A stretch of DNA of 6,912 nucleotides, taken from Nocardioides sp. Lineage in GTDB: Bacteria > Actinomycetota > Actinomycetes > Propionibacteriales > Nocardioidaceae. Numbering within the stretch: position 1 is the stretch's first letter; each line of letters begins with the position of its first letter. Position numbers and translations under genes: made by a program. The stretch is from positions 1 to 6,912 of the forward strand of contig JARICB010000302.1 of NCBI GenBank assembly GCA_029264225.1, written 5' to 3'. The notes beneath the pieces were generated by a model, which did not search any database, was not told the DNA's origin, and worked only from the letters and a program-made list of their open reading frames with translations. Shown piece by piece: positions 1-6,000 of this stretch.

Positions 1-1
1 C

Positions 2-352
2 GGTCTGGTGGCCTGCGGCACTGAGAACGGCGCCGACAAAGCGGCTGACTCCTCGTCGGAGTCGCCCTCCTCGTCCCAGAGCGAGTCGCCCTCCGAAACT
101 GCCTCCACTCCCGGCGCCCTCCCGGAATGCGCCGATGTGTGGATCGACGGTGAGACCCTGCCGACTGACTACAAGGCCTGCACCACCGACGGCGAGACCG
201 TCAAGACGATCAAGCGCATGTGCGGCTTCGGTCGTCCGCTGCTCGAGCAGGAGGGCCGGTTCTACGCCATGAGAGGTCAGCAGATCAACGATGTCGGAGA
301 CCTTGAGACCAGCGACCAGTACCAGCAGCTCCTGGCTTCCTGCCAGGCCTGA
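2..352 (+). CDS. Small cysteine-containing lipoprotein, 5' end missing
   Basis: The reading frame is open from the window edge, so the start codon and most of the signal peptide lie upstream. The first visible residues read GLVACG. This is a lipobox (L-V-A-C), with the lipidated Cys encoded at 14-16, so the GTG at 8 is inside the signal peptide and is not the start. After the Cys comes a Ser/Glu/Pro-rich linker of about 30 residues, typical of lipoproteins that hold a domain away from the membrane. A domain of roughly 80 residues follows, with four cysteines (in ECADVW, KACTTDG, RMCGFG and ASCQA) that could form two disulfides outside the cell. I do not recognise the domain and assign no function. 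Only 24 bases separate it from the phospholipase D-like gene, so the two are probably co-transcribed and the lipoprotein may act with that exported enzyme. The coding and lipobox calls are firm; the role is unknown. Confidence 0.8.
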   Translation, partial: GLVACGTENGADKAADSSSESPSSSQSESPSETASTPGALPECADVWIDGETLPTDYKACTTDGETVKTIKRMCGFGRPLLEQEGRFYAMRGQQINDVGDLETSDQYQQLLASCQA

Positions 353-376
353 CGACACCCAGGGACACCTCACATC

Positions 377-1795
377 ATGAAGTCACGTATGACCCTCACG
401 GTCGCGGCGTCAGTGCTCGCGATCATCGCGCCGTTGACGGCGATGACGACCCCGGCCAATGCGTCCGAAGGCGCAGCAACGCTCGCGCGTCGGGCCCCGA
501 CCCCGACCCCGGCGCCCACTACCGAGGTGCCGACCCCCGAGGTCCCCGCTGCCGCCCCGACGGACCCGCAGTCAGGTACGCAGGGCAAGAAGCCGAGCAG
601 GTGGAAGCCCAAGGCCGGAGTGCGCTTCAACGATCCGCGCCGCGCCGGTGAGTCGCACACGATCAACCGCTACATCCGCAGCGCGATCGCCAACACCCCC
701 AAGGGCCAGCAGATCCGGATGGTGACGTGGAACTTCAGCAGTTCCCTGTTCGCCAACGACCTGATCGCGGCCCACAAGCGTGGCGTCAGCGTGCGCATCA
801 TCATGGCTCACGGTCTGGCCAAGGGGCAGCGCGCGGGCAGCTACTACCCGCGCACCCGCGACGCGCTGGCCAAGGGCAACAAGAAGCGCTCTCCCGACAT
901 GACCAGCTGGTTCCGCACGTGCAAGAGCTCGTGTCGCGGCACCGAAGGCATCCAGCACGGCAAGTGGTTCATGTTCAGCGAGACCGGCGGCAAGCCGCAG
1001 GTGGTGATGTCGACCTCGGCCAACCTGACCGATGCCGCGGCCTACGTGCAGTGGAACGACCTGCTCACCGTCATCGGCCGCCAGGTGACGTGGAACAACT
1101 ACACGAAGATCTTCAACCAGATGTCGAAGGACAAGCCGCGGAAGAAGGCCTTCTACACCTTCGACGACGGCAACTATCAGGGCTGGTTCTTCCCCAACAT
1201 GGGCAAGGCGCGCAACTACAACGTCATGCGCATGCTCAACAAGGTCAAGTGCAAGGGCGCGGTCGGCACGGCCGGCAAGAACGGTACGACGGTGATCCGG
1301 GTCTCGCAGGCGGTCTTCAACGGCAGGATCGGCTCCGCGGTCTCCGGCAAGCTCGCCGGACTCAAGCGGCGCGGCTGCAACATCAAGCTGGTCTACGGCG
1401 TGCTCAACAACATGGCCCGCGACAACCTCCAGGGCATCCCGAGCCGGGAGATCCTCGAGGACACCAACGGCGACGGCTACGTCGACCGCTACATCCACAT
1501 GAAGGCCCTGACGATCTCGGGCAACTACGACGGCAAGCGTGCCTCGCACATCGTCTACCAGGGCAGCGCCAACTGGTCGGGTATGAGCACGTTCTCCGAC
1601 GAGCAGGGGTTCATCGTGCGGAGCAAGAAGCTCGAGCACGACTACACCAAGTTCATCAACCAGTTGTTCAAGAACCCGCCCCCGCAGGGCTTGAACCTGG
1701 TCAAGGAGATCAAGCTGCGTCGCGGTGCCGGGTTCGATCCGTTCGCCCAGGTACGCGAGGAGATGGGCATGGGCGCGATGAAGCCCGCGTTCTGA
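377..1795 (+). CDS. Secreted phospholipase D-like (two HxK motifs) protein
   Basis: This 472-residue protein has a Sec-type signal peptide: basic MKSR, a hydrophobic stretch to about residue 22, and an ANA site with cleavage likely after residue 29. A Pro/Thr/Ala-rich linker spans about 38-65, then two PLD-type half-domains. Half-site 1 has H194-x-K196 followed by STSAN (212-216). Half-site 2 has H374-x-K376 followed by GSANW (396-400). In the PLD superfamily the two His residues form one active site that cleaves or transfers phosphodiesters in phospholipids, nucleic acids or similar polymers. The Asp of the classic HxKx4D is Ser in both copies (S201, S381). An EF-hand-like loop, DTNGDGYVD at 362-370, sits just before the second HxK. 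Four cysteines (182, 186, 292, 334) could pair after export. The ATG at 377 is preceded by a modest AGGGA at 361-365; an ATG at 389 is possible but would shorten the basic n-region. The substrate cannot be told from sequence. Confidence 0.88.
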   Translation: MKSRMTLTVAASVLAIIAPLTAMTTPANASEGAATLARRAPTPTPAPTTEVPTPEVPAAAPTDPQSGTQGKKPSRWKPKAGVRFNDPRRAGESHTINRYIRSAIANTPKGQQIRMVTWNFSSSLFANDLIAAHKRGVSVRIIMAHGLAKGQRAGSYYPRTRDALAKGNKKRSPDMTSWFRTCKSSCRGTEGIQHGKWFMFSETGGKPQVVMSTSANLTDAAAYVQWNDLLTVIGRQVTWNNYTKIFNQMSKDKPRKKAFYTFDDGNYQGWFFPNMGKARNYNVMRMLNKVKCKGAVGTAGKNGTTVIRVSQAVFNGRIGSAVSGKLAGLKRRGCNIKLVYGVLNNMARDNLQGIPSREILEDTNGDGYVDRYIHMKALTISGNYDGKRASHIVYQGSANWSGMSTFSDEQGFIVRSKKLEHDYTKFINQLFKNPPPQGLNLVKEIKLRRGAGFDPFAQVREEMGMGAMKPAF

Positions 1796-1808
1796 GCCTT
1801 TCTCGATA

Positions 1809-1830
1809 GTTGCCAACCGAATTCGGCAAC
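1809..1830 (+). terminator. Inverted repeat after the PLD-like gene, possible weak terminator
   Basis: GTTGCC (1809-1814) and GGCAAC (1825-1830) can pair around a 10-base loop. An overlapping perfect palindrome, CCGAATTCGG, lies at 1817-1826. It starts 14 bases after the stop codon, where a terminator would be expected. No run of T follows, so an intrinsic terminator is uncertain; an operator or a chance repeat is also possible. Confidence 0.3.
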
Positions 1831-1888
1831 CGCAGCCGCCCGGCCCGCGTCACCTAGACGTGTGGCCGGAGTGGCCGCGGCTGGCACC

Positions 1889-1904
1889 TGTGACGTTTGT
1901 CAAC
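1889..1904 (+). promoter_or_regulatory. Crp/GlxR-like operator candidate upstream of the RCC1-EEP gene
   Basis: The 16 bases read TGTGA, six bases, then TCAAC. Eight of ten half-site positions match the TGTGA-N6-TCACA pattern known for Crp/GlxR-type cAMP-binding regulators of actinobacteria. The core is TGAC-GTTT-GTCA, a perfect 4-bp inverted repeat. Further GTGACG copies follow at 1909-1914 and 1918-1923, and the inverted form CGTCAC is at 1848-1853. The site lies 64 bases upstream of the ATG at 1968. I found no convincing -35/-10 pair nearby, so the promoter position is open. Confidence 0.35.
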
Positions 1905-1956
1905 TACCGTGACGGGTGTGACGTACGTTGCCAGGTTTGTCGTGTGTGTTGAATTC

Positions 1957-1962
1957 GGGAGG
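1957..1962 (+). promoter_or_regulatory. Strong ribosome binding site for the RCC1-EEP gene
   Basis: GGGAGG lies 5 bases before the ATG at 1968 and is a near-ideal Shine-Dalgarno sequence. Together with the signal peptide that begins at that ATG it fixes the start. It is the best ribosome site in the window. Confidence 0.8.
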
Positions 1963-1967
1963 TACAT

Positions 1968-3956
1968 ATGAAGGCGTACGTCGCCCTCATCGCTCTGATC
2001 GCGAGCGTATTCACGCCGCTGACTCTGGCGGGGTCAGCCCCTGCCGCGGCCGGTGCCGCGCCCGGGTCAAGCCTGACATCGAGCCTCACCGCAGGCCCTC
2101 GCGCCACCCGGAGCACGCCCGCGCAGCGGCGTCTCGCTGTCCGTAAACGCACCAGCACCGACAAGATCTCCAGCGGCGGCGAGCACGCGTGCCGACTGCC
2201 GGGTGATGGTTCCCTGCTGTGCTGGGGGCGCGATCAGTACGGCCAGCTCGGCGACGGCAAGGTCGGCCCGGATGCCATGCGAGCACAAGCGGTCCGAGGT
2301 GGCAACAAGTGGCGCTCCGTGACCGGTGGCGGCGCATCGACCTGCGGGATCAAGCAGAGCGGCAAACTGTTCTGCTGGGGCGTCAACCATCGAGGCCAAC
2401 TCGGTGACGGCACGACCAAGGTACGAGCCAAGCCGGGCGTGGTCGAGAAGACCAAGCGCTGGAAGAGCGTCGACGCCAGCTGGTTCAATACCTGCGGCAT
2501 CGACAACAAGACCAAGCTCTACTGCTGGGGCGACAACGCAGCCAACCAGCTCGGCACGACCAAGGCCAAGACGTCCGCCAAGCCCGTGAAGCTGCCCGGA
2601 CGTCGTTGGGCCGCCGTGTCGGTCGGCAGCCGCTTCGCGTGCGGGATCAAGAACGAAGGCTCCCTCTTCTGCTGGGGCGGCAACCTGTTCGGACAGCTCG
2701 GCACCGGCAACTACGCCGGCAAGAACAAGCCGGTCCGGGTCGGTACGGCGACCAACTGGGCCGAGGTCTCCACCTCGTGGACCCATACCTGCGCACGCAC
2801 CACCACCGGCTCCGTCTACTGCTGGGGCCGCAACAGCTACGGCGCGCTCGGCAACAACAACATCACCACCACCCCCACTCCGCAACTGGTGCTGGGTGGA
2901 CACAAGGCCGTTGATCTGACCACCGTCGAGGGTGCCTCCTGCCTGCTCGATGACCGGGGCCAGGCGTGGTGCTGGGGCAACAACGCCTACGGAATCGTCG
3001 GCGACGGCACCCAGCCCTTCGCCACCACACCGGTAGCTGGTCCCACCGGTCTGAGCGAGATCGAGGGCGGCTGGCGCCACGTCTGCGGGCTGGCCAGCGG
3101 CAGCCCCGTCTGCTGGGGAGCCAACGACCGGGCCCAGCTCGGCAACGGCACCCTGACCAGCAGCCCGACCCCTATCGAGGTGGAACCGCTGCCCGCAGCC
3201 GACCCGACCGGGGCCACGAGCTTCCGGATCGCGAGCGTCAATGCGCTGGGCAACGGCCACACGCGGCCCTACGCCCATGACGACAACTTCGGCCCCGCGA
3301 CCACCCGGATGGGCTGGTTGGCCGACCAGCTCGACACCAGCGCCATCGACATCATGGGCCTCCAGGAGCCCAACGCCGACCAGATCTTCCACCTGCTCAA
3401 GGCCTCTCGCGGCACCTGGGACGTCTACCCGCGACCGGAGTCCGGCGATGACGCCGTCGAGGCCCCGCTGGCGTGGCGCACGAGCGTCTGGGAGGCCGTG
3501 GAGACGATCCCACTGACCACCCAGTTCATCAGCAAGCAGCTCCCCCGACCCGTCGTACGTCTGCGCCACAAGGTGACGGGCAAGGAGGTCTGGGTCATGA
3601 ACGTGCACAACGCGCCGTGGCAGTACCAGAAGAAGCGCAACATGGCTACCAAGGTTCAGCTCGCCAAGATCAACGAGCTGCGTGCCACCGGGGTCCCGGT
3701 GCTCTTCATCGGTGACATGAACGAGAAGCGCACCCTGCTGTGCAAGGTGCTTTCCACGACCGACCTGATCAGCCCGTACGGCGGCACCTACGACCCGGTC
3801 AGCGGCAAGTGCTCCAACCCGAAGACGCGGATGCGAGTGGACTGGATCTTCGGCTCACCGGATGCGACCTACAGCAACTTCGCCTACACCCGGCCGCAGC
3901 TGCTCAGCCTGGTCACCGACCACAACATGGCACTCGTCGACGTACGCCTGCCCTGA
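1968..3956 (+). CDS. Secreted RCC1-repeat propeller fused to EEP-family nuclease/phosphatase
   Basis: This 662-residue protein starts with a Sec signal peptide (hydrophobic core about residues 4-22, AAAGA near 26-30). A short Ser/Thr/Arg-rich linker precedes seven RCC1-type repeats (about 67-393), each carrying a C-W-G motif and usually an N-x-x-G-Q-L-G-like segment. A short Pro-rich hinge (about 401-414) leads to an endonuclease/exonuclease/phosphatase domain (about 418-662). That domain keeps the family's key positions: N425 in IASVN, E467 in GLQEP, H547 in NVHN, D583 and N585 in GDMN, D625 in RVDWIF, and D651-H652 in TDHN. It is therefore predicted to be an active Mg-dependent phosphodiesterase or phosphatase acting outside the membrane, on DNA/RNA, phospholipid or another phosphoester. 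RCC1 propellers usually bind partners, so the N-terminal half probably targets the enzyme or recognises substrate (inference). Every blade has a paired cysteine suited to disulfide formation. It lies downstream of another exported phosphodiesterase-like gene but probably has its own promoter. Confidence 0.9.
   Translation: MKAYVALIALIASVFTPLTLAGSAPAAAGAAPGSSLTSSLTAGPRATRSTPAQRRLAVRKRTSTDKISSGGEHACRLPGDGSLLCWGRDQYGQLGDGKVGPDAMRAQAVRGGNKWRSVTGGGASTCGIKQSGKLFCWGVNHRGQLGDGTTKVRAKPGVVEKTKRWKSVDASWFNTCGIDNKTKLYCWGDNAANQLGTTKAKTSAKPVKLPGRRWAAVSVGSRFACGIKNEGSLFCWGGNLFGQLGTGNYAGKNKPVRVGTATNWAEVSTSWTHTCARTTTGSVYCWGRNSYGALGNNNITTTPTPQLVLGGHKAVDLTTVEGASCLLDDRGQAWCWGNNAYGIVGDGTQPFATTPVAGPTGLSEIEGGWRHVCGLASGSPVCWGANDRAQLGNGTLTSSPTPIEVEPLPAADPTGATSFRIASVNALGNGHTRPYAHDDNFGPATTRMGWLADQLDTSAIDIMGLQEPNADQIFHLLKASRGTWDVYPRPESGDDAVEAPLAWRTSVWEAVETIPLTTQFISKQLPRPVVRLRHKVTGKEVWVMNVHNAPWQYQKKRNMATKVQLAKINELRATGVPVLFIGDMNEKRTLLCKVLSTTDLISPYGGTYDPVSGKCSNPKTRMRVDWIFGSPDATYSNFAYTRPQLLSLVTDHNMALVDVRLP
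2166..3146 (+). repeat. Seven tandem RCC1-type repeats within the coding sequence
   Basis: Seven units of about 48-51 codons are visible, giving a DNA periodicity near 150 bp marked by recurring TGCTGGGG at each C-W-G. The cysteine pairs are C75/C85, C126/C136, C176/C186, C225/C235, C275/C285, C325/C335 and C373/C382. Seven units match the blade number of a complete closed RCC1 propeller. The units differ in sequence apart from the motif, so the array is an old structural repeat and not a recent amplification. The last unit is slightly shortened (cysteine spacing 9 instead of 10). Confidence 0.88.
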
Positions 3957-3972
3957 GTCGCGGCTGACTCGA

Positions 3973-3978
3973 TAGGCT
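3973..3978 (+). promoter_or_regulatory. Candidate -10 box for the sulfotransferase operon
   Basis: TAGGCT fits the actinobacterial TAnnnT -10 pattern and sits within CTCGATAGGCT, just after the stop of the preceding gene. Transcription would begin near 3985, leaving a leader of about 70 bases before the GTG at 4055. No good -35 hexamer is seen at 16-19 bases upstream, which is common in this group but weakens the call. Confidence 0.35.
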
Positions 3979-3998
3979 CCACCCGCACGTTCGCACTA

Positions 3999-4016
3999 CC
4001 GGCCAACCGGGGCCGG
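3999..4016 (+). terminator. GC-rich hairpin between the RCC1-EEP and sulfotransferase genes
   Basis: CCGGCC (3999-4004) and GGCCGG (4011-4016) form a perfect 6-bp stem with a 6-base loop, 42 bases after the stop codon. There is no T-tract. It may end the upstream transcript inefficiently, or be a leader structure if transcription starts near 3985. Confidence 0.3.
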
Positions 4017-4054
4017 CTGCGGCGCGGCGGTTGTGAACAGGGAAGGGGGCGGAC

Positions 4055-5125
4055 GTGGCAGAACGGGTCGTGCTCCACATCGGCTCGATGAAGTCGGGCA
4101 CCAGCTTCATCCAGAACGTCTTGGGCAACAACGGTGACGCCTTGGCGCAGCACGGCATCTCGTTCGCGGGGGAGCGCTGGCGCGATCAGGTGGCGGCCGT
4201 CCAGGACCTGATCGGTCACGGCGGACCGCAGCAGCCGCCGCTCGACCCGACCGGGCCCTGGTGTCGGTTGGTGGAGGAGATCAACGCCACGCCCGGCACC
4301 GTCGTTGTCTCGATGGAGTTCCTGGCACCGCGGGTGGCCCACAAGATCGAACTGATCCGCGACGCTCTGGGCGGCCAGCTCGAGGTGGTGCTGACCGGGC
4401 GTGACCTGGCCCGCAACATCGCGGCCATGTGGTTGGAGTCGGTGCAGAACGGCTCGGCGATCGGCTGGGACGACTACCTGGCGGCCGTTCGCTCCGAGGA
4501 TCGCACCGCACCGGTCGCGCGTAACTTCTGGAACCACCAGGGTCTGGCAGCGATCGCTCAGCGCTGGAGCCAGTGCGTCGGTGCCGACCACTTCACGCTG
4601 ATGACCGTGCCACCCAAGGGTGCCCCGAGCCACCTGCTGTGGGAGCGATTCGCCCAAGTGCTCGAGCTGGACCCGGCTGCGTTCGAGCTCAACGTGCGTG
4701 CCAACCGCTCGATCGGGCTGGCCACCGCGATGACCCTGCGGCACCTGAACCAGCTGCTGGCCGCCGACGGCGTCTCGGCCTCCGAGCACAAGTTCTACGA
4801 CCTGCTGATCAAGCATCTGCTGGTCAAGCGCGGCATGGTCGCCCGTGGGGGCGAACCCACGCTCGGGCTCGACGAACGCTGGGTGATGAAGCGCGGTGCC
4901 GCCGAGGTGGCCGCCCTCCGCAAGCAGGGGCACCGGGTGATCGGTGACCTCGACGAACTGTTGCCGGTCCCCGTCAAGGGGGTCCATCCCTCCCAGGTCT
5001 CTCCCGAGCTGCAGCTCGACGCCGCGATGGACGGACTGGCCCGGATGGCCCAGATCGCCATGGAACGCGAGAGCAAGCACCGCCGACGCCTGCAACGACT
5101 CAAGAGGCGAAAGGCCACCGCATGA
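4055..5125 (+). CDS. PAPS-dependent sulfotransferase-family protein
   Basis: This 356-residue protein has no signal peptide and is predicted to be cytoplasmic. The N-terminus carries the 5'-phosphosulfate-binding loop HIGSMKSGTSFIQ (residues 8-20, with K13 in the KSGTS loop). A strand ending in VVSMEFLA (84-91) resembles the family's catalytic-region segment. The 3'-phosphate-binding motif is RDLARNIAAMW (116-126); R116 and W126 are kept, while the Ser found at +8 in many members is Ala124, a variant I recall from other actinobacterial members. The family moves a sulfuryl group from PAPS to a hydroxyl or amine, often on glycans; the acceptor here is unknown. The C-terminus is strongly basic (about 338-356, with RRR and RRK), which could favour contact with membrane or an anionic polymer. 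The GTG start is supported by GGAAGG at 4041-4046. Its stop overlaps the next start (ATGA), implying translational coupling and a shared pathway with the glycosyltransferase. Confidence 0.82.
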   Translation: MAERVVLHIGSMKSGTSFIQNVLGNNGDALAQHGISFAGERWRDQVAAVQDLIGHGGPQQPPLDPTGPWCRLVEEINATPGTVVVSMEFLAPRVAHKIELIRDALGGQLEVVLTGRDLARNIAAMWLESVQNGSAIGWDDYLAAVRSEDRTAPVARNFWNHQGLAAIAQRWSQCVGADHFTLMTVPPKGAPSHLLWERFAQVLELDPAAFELNVRANRSIGLATAMTLRHLNQLLAADGVSASEHKFYDLLIKHLLVKRGMVARGGEPTLGLDERWVMKRGAAEVAALRKQGHRVIGDLDELLPVPVKGVHPSQVSPELQLDAAMDGLARMAQIAMERESKHRRRLQRLKRRKATA

Positions 5126-5997
5126 GTTTGCCTACTGTTGCCGTGATCACCATGGCGCGCGACGAAGGTTCGATGCTTCGCCGCTGGGTCGACCACTACT
5201 CCCGCGAGGTCGGCGCCGAGAACCTCGTCGTGGTCGACGACAACAGCTCCGACGGCTCGACCGACAACCTGCCGTGCCCGGTGCTGCGGATCCCACCGCT
5301 GACCAAGAAGTCCTTCGAGCCCGCCCGGATGGGGCTGCTCGGGGGCCTCTCGGCCGGTCTGCTCGAGGCCTACGACGCCGCGATCTTCTGCGACGTCGAC
5401 GAGTTCATCGTCGCCGAGCCCAAGAAGTACGAATCACTGCGGCACTTCGTGGCGGCCCGGCCGGATCGTCAGGCGGTAGGGGTGATGGGACTCAACGTGG
5501 TCCATGACGTCGGTATCGAGCCGGCGCTGGTCGACGGCGAGCCCATCCTGGGCCAACGACGGCTGGCGAAGTTCCTGCCGCTCATGTGCAAACCGTCCCT
5601 GAAATGGGTGCCGGCCCACTGGGCCTTGGCATCGCACGGCATCCGGTGTCCCTTCGAGGTCGATCCCGAGCTGTTCATGTTCCACATGAAGTTCGCTGAC
5701 CGCGACCACCTCCAGGCGGTGGCCGACCACCGCCACGAGATGTTTCGCAGCGACGGTCGGGCCGCACGCACCAGCTGGGAACGCAGTGGCGGTGACATGG
5801 TCGACCTGTTGGACGAGATCACGGCAGACATCGACCACGAGGCCATCAAGACGTTCGGCCCGCCACTGAAGAAGTTGCCGACGATCGTCGAACAGAGCAC
5901 ACCCGAAATCTGGCGAGCTGTCGGGAGTGGCCAGGTCCAGGCGATGCGGAACCGGCCGTTCGTGCGCATCCCCGACCGGTTCCTTGCTCGGGTATGA
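5122..5997 (+). CDS. Glycosyltransferase family 2-like protein
   Basis: This 291-residue cytoplasmic protein has the GT-A layout of the Glyco_tranf_2_4-like group. An N-terminal strand with VAVITMARDEG (6-16) is followed by WVDHYSREVGAENLVVVDDNSSDGS (22-46) as the nucleotide-sugar fold. The DVDEF motif at 91-95 supplies the DxD that binds metal and the sugar-nucleotide phosphates. A C-terminal segment with H188-x-K190 in FMFHMKFADRD is typical of this group. No membrane segments are seen, so it should act on an activated acceptor at the inner face of the membrane. Donor and acceptor sugars cannot be inferred. The ATG at 5122 overlaps the upstream stop by four bases. Its TGA is followed, in the same frame, by GTC and the ATG of the LicD-like gene, so the three genes form one tight operon. 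Confidence 0.83.
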   Translation: MSLPTVAVITMARDEGSMLRRWVDHYSREVGAENLVVVDDNSSDGSTDNLPCPVLRIPPLTKKSFEPARMGLLGGLSAGLLEAYDAAIFCDVDEFIVAEPKKYESLRHFVAARPDRQAVGVMGLNVVHDVGIEPALVDGEPILGQRRLAKFLPLMCKPSLKWVPAHWALASHGIRCPFEVDPELFMFHMKFADRDHLQAVADHRHEMFRSDGRAARTSWERSGGDMVDLLDEITADIDHEAIKTFGPPLKKLPTIVEQSTPEIWRAVGSGQVQAMRNRPFVRIPDRFLARV

Positions 5998-6000
5998 GTC

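Noticed and set aside
8..10. GTG as the start of the first gene
   Set aside because: It lies within the lipobox, two codons before the lipidated Cys, so the true start must be upstream of the window.
727..1809. Forward open frame of 360 codons inside the PLD-like gene
   Set aside because: It is a frame-shifted copy of the real gene, Gln/Arg/His-rich, with no ribosome site or motif.
572..1816. Long minus-strand open frame (414 codons) opposite the PLD-like gene
   Set aside because: It is a GC-driven shadow: the + strand frame has a signal peptide and two PLD motifs, while the reverse product is Val/Ala/Asp/Arg-rich with no recognisable domain.
1928..1956. TTGCCA as a -35 box paired with GAATTC as a -10
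   Set aside because: The spacing is acceptable, but GAATTC is a poor -10 and would overlap the ribosome binding site, leaving no room for a leader carrying it.
2166..3146. The 150-bp periodicity as a CRISPR or DNA-level tandem repeat
   Set aside because: The repeats are in frame, divergent at DNA level and explained by the RCC1 protein motif.
2067..3608. Minus-strand open frame of 513 codons opposite the RCC1-EEP gene
   Set aside because: Its apparent repeats are the reverse image of the RCC1 repeats, and the + strand product is clearly the real protein.
3884..5095. Minus-strand open frame of 403 codons opposite the sulfotransferase
   Set aside because: No motif or plausible composition is seen; the forward frame has both PAPS-binding motifs and a ribosome site.
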